A DNA stretch of 64,000 bases from Erythrobacter rubeus. GTDB taxonomy: Bacteria > Pseudomonadota > Alphaproteobacteria > Sphingomonadales > Sphingomonadaceae. The DNA lies in contig NZ_JACXLC010000001.1 of the NCBI RefSeq assembly GCF_014705715.1, positions 2,417,860-2,481,859 of the forward strand. Direction: 5' to 3'. The notes under the pieces were generated by a model. It ran no database searches, had not been told where the DNA came from, and saw nothing but the letters and a program-made list of their open reading frames with translations. This document shows positions 8,730 through 19,844 of the stretch, in pieces; position 1 is the first letter of the stretch; every line of letters starts with the position of its first letter. Position numbers and translations under genes: made by a program.

Positions 8730-9176
8730 TCAATCGCGCATACGATCGAGAATTTGGCGCAAGTCCGCAAGCAGGGGAAGCAATTGTTGCAGCAGGTCGT
8801 CCGGAACCTGCTCGTTGACCTCGGCGAGAGGGCCGGCAAGGCGCGTCAGGCACTCCTCCCGCATGGCGACACCGGACGCTGTAATGGACACACGCTTGGC
8901 CCTCCCATCCGCGGGATCCGGCGCTATCTCGACCAGCCCCCTCCGCTCCAGCCGGGCGAGCGTGTTGGTCATTGTCGGGCGGCTGACCTGGAACGCGGAA
9001 GCCAGCTGGGCCGGGGTCCGGTAATCATGGCCCAATCGGACGAAGTGGTTCAGGATACCGAACTGAGCGATCGTCATCCCGCGCGGCAGGCTTTGCGTGA
9101 ATGTATGGCTCGCCAGCTGATCTATGATCCCGATCTCGTTGAATACCTGGTAGGCGAGGGGATCATCTGTGCTCAT
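8730..9176 (-). CDS. MarR-family transcriptional regulator
   Basis: A 148-residue winged-helix regulator with the MarR layout: an N-terminal dimerisation helix, a helix-turn-helix (RTPAQLASAFQVSRPTMTNTLARLERRGLVE), the wing with the family signature DPADGRAKRVSIT, and C-terminal dimer helices. MarR proteins usually repress their own operon until a small, often phenolic, ligand binds. Its ATG overlaps the stop of the upstream nitroreductase gene by four bases (ATGA at 9173-9176), so both are on one mRNA. The palindrome at 10326-10339 at the head of the operon is the likely operator. Confidence 0.9.
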   Translation of the reverse strand: MSTDDPLAYQVFNEIGIIDQLASHTFTQSLPRGMTIAQFGILNHFVRLGHDYRTPAQLASAFQVSRPTMTNTLARLERRGLVEIAPDPADGRAKRVSITASGVAMREECLTRLAGPLAEVNEQVPDDLLQQLLPLLADLRQILDRMRD

Positions 9177-10306
9177 ACGAGATGGGTGTCTAACGGCCAG
9201 CGCGGAGTTGGACCAGTCTCGGGCCCGTATCCGACGCGGGCGAGCATCTGCACGCGCTCACCGGCCTTTGCTCCCGCAAGCTCATACACCTTGCGGAACA
9301 TCGGCTGGACCTCCTCATATTCCTGCAGGCTCTGGCTCATCGGGTGCATGGAAAGGCCAAGCGCTGTCGCGGTAAGATTGGCGCGCATATACTGGCGTCC
9401 GGCTTCCAGCTGGTCCTCGCGGGAATTGCCGGGAGTGGTAATCCACACGAGCGCGGGGATCGATCCGTAAGTGGTTCGCATCATGTCCAACCCTTGCTGA
9501 AAAGCGGAGCTTTGCGGATCGGCAAGGCTGCTACGATCGACCATGCCGACCATCGCACCCGCCTCGATCATGGGTCCGTAAAGTTCGATACCGTCGGGAT
9601 TGGCATCGACTTCCTTGTGCCCGATCCGCATCAGCTCGACGCTTTCCATATTGGCCGCAGGCGTCAGCATCTCGGTTTCGATTGCGGATACGATCTGCTC
9701 GCGAAACAGACCTATTCGGGAGGCGTCGGTGGTGAAGTCTCCGCCTGACGCCATGGCGGCAGCCAGGGTCTCGGCGCCGACTTGGCGCGAGAGATCATAT
9801 TCCTCCTTGTTCGATCGGCGGTTCGCAATCTGAGCGAAGAGCGGATCTCTGCGCACATTCGCGTCCTCGACGAAGCGCAAGGCCGCCACCGGCCCAGCGG
9901 CGATCGAAGCATCATCGGTGCCGGCTGGAAATGGCGTTATTTCCAACCTCCGTCCTCTTTCGGCCGCGGCGATACGCGCCGTTTCGATGAATGTGCCGAA
10001 ACCTATCGTGGTCTGGCGATCGAACGGGTCGGTATCCGGCAACCGGCGCTCAGGATCGCAAGTCAGGATTGCGGTGTCGGCGCCGACCAGCTCGATTTGC
10101 CAGGGCTGGCGATTATGCGGGTTGGGCGCGAGGATGGCGAACCGAAAGGCATCGAGCCGCGGATCGGCGACCGCGTTTTCAGTAACCTCCCACGGCTCGA
10201 ACGCGGTCGTCGGTGTGCGAGTGACCCGCCAGACCCCGCCCATCGCTACCAGCGCCGTCCCACCCAGTCCTGCCGCCAAAATTCCGCGCCGATTCACACC
10301 TGCCAT
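9173..10306 (-). CDS. Acg-family nitroreductase-like FMN protein with twin-arginine leader
   Basis: A 377-residue protein. The N-terminus (GVNRRGILAAGLGGTALVAMGG) looks like a twin-arginine export or membrane anchor. The body shows the Acg/nitroreductase features APNPHNRQPWQI near residue 60, NRRSNKEEYD near 160 and a C-terminal GYGPETGPTPRWP. Acg proteins resemble two fused, degenerate nitroreductase halves that bind or sequester FMN. The ATG at 10306 is chosen because GGGAG lies six bases upstream; the ATG at 10312 abuts that same GGGAG and is too close. It is the first gene of the operon with marR and the acyl-CoA synthetase. Confidence 0.8.
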   Translation of the reverse strand: MAGVNRRGILAAGLGGTALVAMGGVWRVTRTPTTAFEPWEVTENAVADPRLDAFRFAILAPNPHNRQPWQIELVGADTAILTCDPERRLPDTDPFDRQTTIGFGTFIETARIAAAERGRRLEITPFPAGTDDASIAAGPVAALRFVEDANVRRDPLFAQIANRRSNKEEYDLSRQVGAETLAAAMASGGDFTTDASRIGLFREQIVSAIETEMLTPAANMESVELMRIGHKEVDANPDGIELYGPMIEAGAMVGMVDRSSLADPQSSAFQQGLDMMRTTYGSIPALVWITTPGNSREDQLEAGRQYMRANLTATALGLSMHPMSQSLQEYEEVQPMFRKVYELAGAKAGERVQMLARVGYGPETGPTPRWPLDTHLV

Positions 10307-10325
10307 TTCCATCTCCCTATTTGAT

Positions 10326-13024
<2,699 letters not shown>

Positions 13025-13100
13025 GAACCCATCCGGGCGCCACGTTGATAAGTCGCTTTGACGCTTGATGTTTGGACTCTATGGTCCGACATCGAGCGTT

Positions 13101-14276
13101 ATGAGCACCGAGCCACACCATACCAGCGAGCTTCAGCAGGCCAGCTTCCTGCTCGTGCTGGCGGCTGTCACGTTCCTGCTGGTGTGGATTTCGTGGCCGT
13201 TTGCAACGCCGCTTTTATGGTCCGCACTGGCTGCGATCATGTTCCAGCCGCTGTACAAATGGGCGCTGATAAAGTGTCGCGGGCGGCGCAATCCCGCGGC
13301 TTTGCTCACGCTCATGGTGATCCTGCTGGCGGTGATCCTCCCGGCGCTATGGATTGGAACTCTGGTCGTCCGTGAAGCGCTGACGCTCATCGCTGCCTTG
13401 CAAGAGGACCCCATCGATCTCGCTGCGATGGCCAGCGATGTCTATGCAATGCTGCCCGGCGTGGTTCAGGAAATGGTCGATCGCAGCGGCTGGACCGACA
13501 TGAGCGAAGCGCAGACAAGGCTGCAGGAAATCCTCGGCGAAAGTGCCGGCATGCTCGCCAGCGAGGCGGTATCCATCGGCAGCGGCGCGCTCGGCTTCAT
13601 CCTCAGCTTCGGTCTCGCGCTTTATGTAACGTATTTCCTCCTCCGCGACGGTTCGCGCATCGGCGAAACCATCCTGCACTCTGCCCCGATCGAGCGTGAG
13701 ATTGCCGACCGCCTCGCGGAACGGTTCCTCGGCATCGTGCGCGCCACGATCAAGGGGTCGGGCGTCGTCGGCCTGGTTCAAGGCACACTCGGCGGCATCA
13801 CCATGGCGATCGTGGGCATGCAGTCCGCCTTGCTGCTGGGCGTGTTGATGGCGATCCTTGCCCTGATCCCGGCGGTCGGAACCGCGCTGGTCTGGGCGCC
13901 GGTGGGTGTCTGGCTGCTCGTAACCGGATCGATTTGGGAAGGCATTTTCGTTCTCGGTGCGGGCTTCATCGTGATCAGCTCTGCCGACAATGTCCTTCGC
14001 CCGATACTGGTCGGGCGCGACACCGGGATTCCCGACTGGATCATCCTCGTGACCACTCTGGGGGGCCTATCGATCGCAGGTTTCTCCGGCATCGTGCTCG
14101 GCCCGCTCGTTGCGGGCCTGTTTCTTGCCAGCTGGTCGATCCTTCAGGAACAGCGCGCCGAAGACGAAGAAGCAGCTGCGCTATATCGAACGCGGGTCGG
14201 CATCGACGGGAAAGCGCGGCCGGATACCGACGATCCGAAAGACCCCGAGCCGGTCCGTCAACACGAGGACGCATAG
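13101..14276 (+). CDS. AI-2E family transporter (PerM-like permease)
   Basis: A 391-residue membrane protein with about eight helices. It has the family's large periplasmic/cytosolic insert between early helices (TLVVREALTLIAALQEDP...) and the conserved C-terminal block GTLGGITMAIVGMQSALLLGVLMAILALIPAVGTALVW followed by DNVLRPILVGRDTGIPDWIILVTTLGGL. Members include exporters of the AI-2 signal and sodium/proton antiporters, so cargo is unknown. Homology begins at the ATG at 13101; upstream TTG and ATG codons at 13065/13068 add an unsupported leader. The M50 protease gene follows after three bases, so the two are an operon. Confidence 0.85.
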   Translation: MSTEPHHTSELQQASFLLVLAAVTFLLVWISWPFATPLLWSALAAIMFQPLYKWALIKCRGRRNPAALLTLMVILLAVILPALWIGTLVVREALTLIAALQEDPIDLAAMASDVYAMLPGVVQEMVDRSGWTDMSEAQTRLQEILGESAGMLASEAVSIGSGALGFILSFGLALYVTYFLLRDGSRIGETILHSAPIEREIADRLAERFLGIVRATIKGSGVVGLVQGTLGGITMAIVGMQSALLLGVLMAILALIPAVGTALVWAPVGVWLLVTGSIWEGIFVLGAGFIVISSADNVLRPILVGRDTGIPDWIILVTTLGGLSIAGFSGIVLGPLVAGLFLASWSILQEQRAEDEEAAALYRTRVGIDGKARPDTDDPKDPEPVRQHEDA

Positions 14277-14279
14277 GCC

Positions 14280-15059
14280 GTGCAGTCGCTGGTCGAACCA
14301 GGCAGCCAGGCCGAACAGGTCGGCAGGCTCCTCTTAGCAGTGGCGATCGTCCTGTTCCTGCCCGCACTCCCATTCGGCAATTACCTTATCTACCCATTCG
14401 TTATCCTGACCACTTGGTTTCACGAGATGGGCCATGGCCTGACCGCGCTCGCACTGGGCCAGGATTTCGTGCGCCTGATGATCTTCGCCAACGGATCGGG
14501 CGTTGCGGAAAGCATGGTGTCTTTGGACGCATCGGTGTTCACGAGAGCGGCGATCGCAGCCGGCGGACCGCTCGCGCCGAGTTTCGTTGGCGCGGGGCTT
14601 ATCATGACGAGCGCCCATCCCAAATTGTGGCGCCCGATGCTGTGGGCTGTCGCGGCGGCTATTCTGATCTCCGTCATCATCTATGTCCGCTCGGTCGTGG
14701 GCTATGCCGTGCTGCCATCGGTTGGTGCCATTTTGGCGGTCATTGCCTGGCGCGCCCGCGCCGGATTTGTGCGCTTTACCCTCCAGTTCATCGGCATATT
14801 GGCGGCGATGAGCATGATATCGGACTTCGATTATCTGTTCACCGAAGAAGCGGTGATCGGCGGCGATCGCATCTTGTCGGACACGGGCCAGATCGAAGCC
14901 GCGCTGGTCCTTCCGCACTGGGTCTGGGCGACATTGCTGCTTCTCACATCGGTCACGATGGTTGGCGCGAGCCTGAAATATGCGCTGAATGAAAGACGTC
15001 TGCGTGCCCGCCCTCCGAAGCCGCCCGCGAACGTGCTGCAGTTCAAGCGTAAACGCTAA
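14280..15059 (+). CDS. M50-family membrane metallopeptidase
   Basis: A 259-residue multi-pass protein with the zinc-protease motif HEMGH in its second transmembrane region (TTWFHEMGHGLTALALG). A conserved acidic site is further on (MISDFDYLFTEE), as in the M50B-like peptidases that cleave within membranes. It starts with GTG three bases after the stop of the AI-2E permease gene. The basic tail (RRLRARPPKPPANVLQFKRKR) should be cytoplasmic. The substrate is unknown. It is distinct from RseP, since no PDZ domain is present. Confidence 0.8.
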   Translation: MQSLVEPGSQAEQVGRLLLAVAIVLFLPALPFGNYLIYPFVILTTWFHEMGHGLTALALGQDFVRLMIFANGSGVAESMVSLDASVFTRAAIAAGGPLAPSFVGAGLIMTSAHPKLWRPMLWAVAAAILISVIIYVRSVVGYAVLPSVGAILAVIAWRARAGFVRFTLQFIGILAAMSMISDFDYLFTEEAVIGGDRILSDTGQIEAALVLPHWVWATLLLLTSVTMVGASLKYALNERRLRARPPKPPANVLQFKRKR

Positions 15060-15128
15060 GGCAAGTCCGATCCGGCCCGAGCGAAAGTGATAATCGGCGC
15101 TCCGCCGGTATCACGCTAGCCTGAGGGT

Positions 15129-15656
15129 ATGGACGACAACGCACTACAAAAGGTCGCAGATCGCGTCGCTATCGAGGAGGTGCTCACACGCTATTGCCGC
15201 GGCATTGACCGCTGCGACCCGGACGAGCTGGCACGCGCTTTCGCCCACGACGCGCAGATCGATTACGGAAATGGGCCGAAACCTGTCGGCGAGACTATCG
15301 AAGGCCTGATGGCGGGGCTCGGCGCGATGCGGCTGACCCAGCACAATATCGGCAATGTCATGTGCGAGGTGGAAGGCAATGAGGCGCGCGCGGAAACTTA
15401 CTGTGTTGCGCTGCACATCCTGCCTGGCGGTGGCGAGGAACCCGATACCGAACTGGTCGTCGGCGGGCGGTATCTGGACCGATTGGTGAAGCGTGATGGA
15501 GACTGGCGCATAGCCAATCGGATCTACATCATGGACTGGAACCGCCAGCAGGCTGCCACCATGCAGGACCGCGGCGGCCTGTTCGATACGCTAGGTCGCC
15601 GAGGCGCACGCGCGCCGGCCGACCCGTCTTACGCTTGGTGGGCTGGTGAGAGCTAG
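15129..15656 (+). CDS. SnoaL-like (NTF2 superfamily) protein
   Basis: A 175-residue protein of the nuclear-transport-factor-2 fold. Its N-terminal helices (ADRVAIEEVLTRYCRGIDRCDPDELARAFAHDAQIDYG) and RYLDRLVKRDGDWRIANRIYIMDW are typical of the SnoaL_4 group found in aromatic and steroid catabolism. Such proteins are dehydratases, isomerases or ligand binders; no specific role can be set. Its stop codon interlocks with that of the convergent TetR-like gene in a CTAG palindrome at 15653-15656. Confidence 0.75.
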   Translation: MDDNALQKVADRVAIEEVLTRYCRGIDRCDPDELARAFAHDAQIDYGNGPKPVGETIEGLMAGLGAMRLTQHNIGNVMCEVEGNEARAETYCVALHILPGGGEEPDTELVVGGRYLDRLVKRDGDWRIANRIYIMDWNRQQAATMQDRGGLFDTLGRRGARAPADPSYAWWAGES

Positions 15657-16291
15657 GTCGCGATCCGGATCGTGTTGACGCCGGTGGCCTCGCCTCCGGC
15701 CTCGGCCGAGAGGCCGATAAACATGGTATCGACGATCCGCGCGAGCTTTTGCTCGGTCAGTTTTTCGCCGAGATAAATCAGCGAATCCGGCACCGTGTAG
15801 TTCGATACCATCTGATTGATGAGCGAAAGCGCCTCGTCGATTTCGAGGCCGGCGAAATATCCCTCGGCCTGCGCCTCGGCGATCAACTCACACTGGTAAT
15901 GATCGGCCAGGTCGACATAGGACCGGACCCGTTCGAAATTGGCAGCGCCCATTTCGCAGATATTGGTGAAGAATTCAGGATCCTCGCGAAACCGGTCGCG
16001 CGATATGACGAAGCGGCGACGGAAAAATTCATAAAGTTTGCGATTGGGCGGAAGATCGGTTTCGAGGACCTCTTCCATCGCCGCCATATGCGGTTTCAGC
16101 CAACTCTGCGCGATCGCATCGAAAAGATCATCGTAATCGATGAATATCTGTTCGAAGCGGGCACGCGATACTCCGCTTTCGTTGATCGCTGTCGCGAACG
16201 GAACCTCCGCACCGCGCTCCTTTACGAGATCGAGAACCAGCTCCGCAATTCGCGCCCGCTCGTTCTCTCTTGTCTCTTCGCTCAAAACCAT
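15653..16291 (-). CDS. TetR-family transcriptional regulator
   Basis: A 212-residue protein with a TetR-type N-terminal helix-turn-helix (ENERARIAELVLDLVKERGAEVPFATAINESGVSRARFEQIF...LFDAIAQSW) and an all-helical C-terminal ligand domain. The ATG at 16291 is chosen because the DNA-binding domain starts there and GAGGAGG lies about 11 bases upstream; the frame could extend 15 codons more. It is convergent with the SnoaL-like gene and lies downstream of a terminator closing the DUF1295-PlsC operon, so it has its own promoter. Confidence 0.75.
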   Translation of the reverse strand: MVLSEETRENERARIAELVLDLVKERGAEVPFATAINESGVSRARFEQIFIDYDDLFDAIAQSWLKPHMAAMEEVLETDLPPNRKLYEFFRRRFVISRDRFREDPEFFTNICEMGAANFERVRSYVDLADHYQCELIAEAQAEGYFAGLEIDEALSLINQMVSNYTVPDSLIYLGEKLTEQKLARIVDTMFIGLSAEAGGEATGVNTIRIAT

Positions 16292-16360
16292 TCGCGACCC
16301 GACCTCCTCAGTGACGGGTAAATAGGGTGCGATCACCGCTGCTTAAAGGCTTCGCCTTGC

Positions 16361-16398
16361 AAAAAATTGTGCGACGCAGCGACGCGCTGCGTCAGCAC
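16361..16398 (-). terminator. Rho-independent terminator after the DUF1295 gene
   Basis: Read on the minus strand, the hairpin has arms GACGCAGCG and CGCTGCGTC around a three-base loop, extended by GTGC/GCAC with one bulged base. It is followed by a run of six Ts (aaaaaa at 16361-16366 on the plus strand). It begins 8 bases after the stop codon at 16406. Confidence 0.85.
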
Positions 16399-16405
16399 AG
16401 CTACA

Positions 16406-17206
16406 TCAGCCAGCCGATTTCGGGGGCATCGGGAAAAACGCCGAGGTGCGCCGCTTGTAATCGGCGTATTTGTCGCCCTTGGATTTATCCATGCCTTTTT
16501 CCAGCAGGGTGACGCCGGACCACTTCGTCAGTGTGAAGGTCAGGAACAGCGGCCCGATGACGGTATAAAGAGCATAGTCCCAGCCCGCGCTCGCGCAGAC
16601 GATCCAGATGCCCCACCACGCCATGAAATCGCCGAAATAGTTCGGGTGACGCGTGTAGCGCCACAGGCCCGTGTCCAGCACCTTGCCATCGTTATCTGGA
16701 TTGTTCTTGAAACGCGTCAGCTGCCAATCGCCGACCCATTCGAAGAAGATACCGATCAGATAGACGGCGACGCCGACATAGGCGAGCGCAGTGATCGGCG
16801 CGGGCGCTTCGCTGGCCAGGATCCCGACCTGAGCCGGGCTGGACACCGCGAACAGCAAAACCGCCTGGCCCAGCCATACCTTCGTCAGCGCGGCGATGAC
16901 GAAATTGCCCTTTTCGCGGTCTTTCTTGAGGATCATCTTATAGCGCTTGTCCTCACCGTGCTTCCACCACCGCGCGAACAGATAGATGCCGAGCCGGAAA
17001 CCCCACGCCGTCGTCATCGCCAGCAGCAAGGTGGCGAGCGGGCCGGGTTCATCGAGCTGGATCCAGCTGACCAGCGCCATCACGCCCATCCCTGCACCCC
17101 AGAACGCATCGACGAACGACACATCGTTGATCCGCACGGAAATCAGCCACTGGATCAGCACCAGCACGATCAGCACGGCGGCGTTGATTGCCAAAGCTTC
17201 AAACAT
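16406..17206 (-). CDS. DUF1295 membrane protein (steroid 5-alpha-reductase-like)
   Basis: A 266-residue multi-pass protein of the DUF1295/isoprenylcysteine methyltransferase-like group. The diagnostic C-terminal part is GLWRYTRHPNYFGDFMAWWGIW followed by KYADYKRRTSAFFP, which binds NADPH in 5-alpha-reductases. N-terminal helices include FVDAFWGAGMGVMALVSW. The reaction is unknown; lipid or steroid double-bond reduction is plausible. The ATG at 17206 overlaps the end of the plsC-like gene by eight bases, so the two are co-translated; the longer open frame upstream is a shadow. Confidence 0.85.
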   Translation of the reverse strand: MFEALAINAAVLIVLVLIQWLISVRINDVSFVDAFWGAGMGVMALVSWIQLDEPGPLATLLLAMTTAWGFRLGIYLFARWWKHGEDKRYKMILKKDREKGNFVIAALTKVWLGQAVLLFAVSSPAQVGILASEAPAPITALAYVGVAVYLIGIFFEWVGDWQLTRFKNNPDNDGKVLDTGLWRYTRHPNYFGDFMAWWGIWIVCASAGWDYALYTVIGPLFLTFTLTKWSGVTLLEKGMDKSKGDKYADYKRRTSAFFPMPPKSAG

Positions 17207-17828
17207 CGTTGCGCCCCTCGATAATCGCTTTCGCCTGCGCCTCGAGAACCTTGAAACGGTCGTAATCGGGCAGCTTTGACCGGAACCATTCCGCCAGCTT
17301 AAGCAGGTCCTCGCCATAATTCCCGGACGGGACCAGCGGTTCCCCAAAGCCGATGATCATCTTGTCGTTATCGGCATAGGCAGGAACGATCGGCACTCCG
17401 GCAGCCTGCGCAATGTTGTAAAAGCCGGACTTCCACTTTCCGTCCGAAGAGCGGGTTCCCTCGACTGCCATGACGAGTGCAAGCTCCTCGCGCCGGCGAA
17501 ATTCCTCTTTCATTTGCTCGACGGTGTTGGCTTTGCGAGTGCGATCGACCGAGATGCCGCCCATATCGAGCATGAAGTTCTTCATGATGCCCTGAAACAG
17601 CGTGTGCTTGCCCATGAAATTGGGCTGCACCCGCTCATGCTTGGTCGCGCCCGCGAAGAAAACGAAGTCCCAGTTGGATGTGTGCGGCGCGCCGGCGATC
17701 ACGTATTTCTTGAGGTTCCTCGGAAGGTGGCCTTCGATCCTCCAGCCCTTCCACTTGTAGAGAAACAGGATGATCCGGTTCACGATCCGCGAAAGCAGCG
17801 TGACCTGCCGAGTTTCGTTATGGCGCAA
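17199..17828 (-). CDS. PlsC-like lysophospholipid acyltransferase
   Basis: A 209-residue glycerolipid acyltransferase with the catalytic H-X4-D motif (PHTSNWDF, His49/Asp54) and the phosphate-binding EGTRS motif near residue 123. The short form with an N-terminal amphipathic helix resembles 1-acyl-glycerol-3-phosphate acyltransferase homologues. The start is a TTG at 17828 with GGGGAGAG 8 bases upstream; no in-frame ATG exists before the catalytic motif. It precedes and overlaps the DUF1295 gene and is 67 bases downstream of mccB on the same strand. Confidence 0.85.
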   Translation of the reverse strand: MRHNETRQVTLLSRIVNRIILFLYKWKGWRIEGHLPRNLKKYVIAGAPHTSNWDFVFFAGATKHERVQPNFMGKHTLFQGIMKNFMLDMGGISVDRTRKANTVEQMKEEFRRREELALVMAVEGTRSSDGKWKSGFYNIAQAAGVPIVPAYADNDKMIIGFGEPLVPSGNYGEDLLKLAEWFRSKLPDYDRFKVLEAQAKAIIEGRNDV

Positions 17829-17895
17829 TGTGTTCTCTCTCCCCTGAAAAACGTGCCTAGCAGTTACGCAGGGGAATGCGAGAGGGTTTCAGCCG

Positions 17896-19503
17896 TTACA
17901 TCCTGAACACACCGAACTGCGGCCGCTCTGGTATTGGCGCTTCCAGCGTTGCCGCAAACGCCAGGCCGAGCACGTCGCGGGTCTGAGCAGGGTCGATCAC
18001 CCCGTCATCCCACAGCCTTGCAGTGGCGTAATAAGGGTTGCCCTCGTCCTCGTATTTCTGGCGGATTGGGGCCTTGAAGGCCTCGGCCTCTTCGTCGCTC
18101 CAGCTGTCGGCGTCGCGGTGGACGGTGGCGAGGACCGATGCGGCCTGCTCACCGCCCATCACCGAGATGCGCGCATTAGGCCACGTGAACAGGAAGCGCG
18201 GGGAATAGGCGCGGCCCGCCATGCCGTAATTGCCCGCGCCGAAGCTGCCGCCGATGACCACGGTGATCTTGGGCACAGTCGCAGTCGCGACGGCGGTGAC
18301 GAGCTTTGCGCCATGCTTGGCGATGCCCTCCGCCTCGTACTTCCCGCCGACCATGAAGCCGGAAATATTCTGCAGGAACAGCAGCGGGATGCGCCGCTGG
18401 CAGGCAAGCTCGATGAAGTGCGCGCCCTTCTGCGCGCTTTCGGAAAACAGCACGCCGTTATTGGCGAGGATCGCGACCGGCATACCCCAGATGTGAGCAA
18501 AGCCGCAGACGAGCGTTGAGCCATAGTGCTGCTTGAATTCATGGAACTCGCTGCCATCGACCAGCCGGGCGATAACTTCGTGCACGTCATAGGGTGCGCG
18601 CACGTCTTCGGGCACGATGGCGTAGAGATCGTCGCCGTCGAACTTGGGCGGTCGCGGTTCGTGCAGGTCGATATCCTTCGCCGCCGCATGGTTGTCCCCC
18701 AGATGCGAGACGATATCGCGCACGATGGTAAGCGCGTGCTCGTCATTCTCTGCGAGGTGATCGACGACGCCCGATTTCTTGGCGTGGAGGTCGCCGCCGC
18801 CAAGGTCCTCGGCGCTAATCTCCTCACCCGTTGCCGCTTTCACCAGTGGCGGTCCAGCAAGAAAGATTGTGCCTTGGTTGCGCACGATCACCGTCTCGTC
18901 GGACATCGCGGGCACATAAGCCCCGCCCGCCGTACAGGAGCCCATGACGCAGGCAATCTGCGGAATGCCCAGCGCAGACATATTCGCCTGATTGAAGAAG
19001 ATGCGCCCAAAGTGATCGCGGTCGGGAAAGACCTCCGCCTGATGCGGCAGGTTCGCCCCGCCGCTATCGACGAGGTAGATGCACGGCAGCCTGTTCTCCT
19101 GCGCAATCTCCTGCGCGCGCAGGTGCTTCTTGACCGTCATCGGGTAGTAAGTGCCGCCCTTCACGGTCGCATCGTTGCACACGATCATCACTTGCCGGCC
19201 CGAGACACGCCCGATCCCGCAGATCAGCGACGCGCCGTTGATGTCGCCCTCATACATGCCGTTGGCGGCAAGCTGACCGACCTCAAGAAAGGGCGAGCCC
19301 GGATCGAGCAGCCGCTCAACCCGCTCACGGGGGAGCAACTTGCCTCTAGAGACGTGACGCTCGCGGCTGCGCTCTGGCCCGCCCAGCGCGGCCTCGGCGA
19401 CGGTCGAGCGCAGGTCTACTGCGAGCGCCTTGTTGTGCTCGACACGCGCCTTCGCGTCGGGTGCTTCGCGATCGAGCTTGGATGTGAGAATAGGTGCGGT
19501 CAT
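17896..19503 (-). CDS. mccB: Methylcrotonyl-CoA carboxylase carboxyltransferase (beta) subunit
   Basis: A 535-residue acyl-CoA carboxylase carboxyltransferase that moves carboxybiotin's carboxyl group to 3-methylcrotonyl-CoA in leucine breakdown. It has the paired crotonase-like halves, with [24 protein letters not shown] and [20 protein letters not shown] in the first. The second half has [25 protein letters not shown] and [40 protein letters not shown]. The length and this last block favour MccB over PccB. The ATG at 19503 overlaps the stop of a small membrane gene (ATGA, 19500-19503). The biotin-carrying alpha subunit is not next to it in this window. Confidence 0.93.
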   Translation of the reverse strand: MTAPILTSKLDREAPDAKARVEHNKALAVDLRSTVAEAALGGPERSRERHVSRGKLLPRERVERLLDPGSPFLEVGQLAANGMYEGDINGASLICGIGRVSGRQVMIVCNDATVKGGTYYPMTVKKHLRAQEIAQENRLPCIYLVDSGGANLPHQAEVFPDRDHFGRIFFNQANMSALGIPQIACVMGSCTAGGAYVPAMSDETVIVRNQGTIFLAGPPLVKAATGEEISAEDLGGGDLHAKKSGVVDHLAENDEHALTIVRDIVSHLGDNHAAAKDIDLHEPRPPKFDGDDLYAIVPEDVRAPYDVHEVIARLVDGSEFHEFKQHYGSTLVCGFAHIWGMPVAILANNGVLFSESAQKGAHFIELACQRRIPLLFLQNISGFMVGGKYEAEGIAKHGAKLVTAVATATVPKITVVIGGSFGAGNYGMAGRAYSPRFLFTWPNARISVMGGEQAASVLATVHRDADSWSDEEAEAFKAPIRQKYEDEGNPYYATARLWDDGVIDPAQTRDVLGLAFAATLEAPIPERPQFGVFRM

Positions 19504-19844
19504 ATCATGATGCCTAGAGCGATTAAGATTGGGGTCGATACCAAAAGATAAATGGTCTTCGCTCCTTGAGCTCGACCAAAGGCGAGCACAGCCGCGCTCA
19601 TCGTTGCCCAAGTAAGATAAAGGGCGATCTCAATCCATTCAGGCACGTGCGGCCAAATCAAGATTAGCGCAGAAGCGATGCAGATGAGCATTACGGCTAG
19701 CCAAAGAATTTTCAGGCTGATTGGCTTGAGGTCATTGCTCGGATCGTTCGTCAGTCGCTCGACCGAGCTCGACACACCAATGAGCAATCCCCAGCCAACA
19801 AATCCGACTAAAATCTGAATGGCCGCGACGTAGTGAAAGATCAC
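19500..19844 (-). CDS. Small 4-TM membrane protein inside the leucine-degradation operon
   Basis: A 114-residue protein I do not recognise. It is almost entirely four hydrophobic helices (about residues 2-22, 44-66, 70-92 and 95-114), with one short polar loop ([16 protein letters not shown]). It starts with a GTG whose last two bases belong to the stop of the isovaleryl-CoA dehydrogenase (GTGA at 19841-19844). It ends in an ATGA overlap with mccB. The gene is visibly more AT-rich than both flanks. The double 4-base overlap shows it is translated as part of this operon; it could be a carrier, an assembly factor or a recently acquired passenger. Confidence 0.7.
   Translation of the reverse strand: MIFHYVAAIQILVGFVGWGLLIGVSSSVERLTNDPSNDLKPISLKILWLAVMLICIASALILIWPHVPEWIEIALYLTWATMSAAVLAFGRAQGAKTIYLLVSTPILIALGIMI

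Noticed and set aside
18526..19551. A 341-codon plus-strand frame
   Set aside because: Antisense to mccB, which has all its carboxyltransferase motifs; no protein family features in the shadow.
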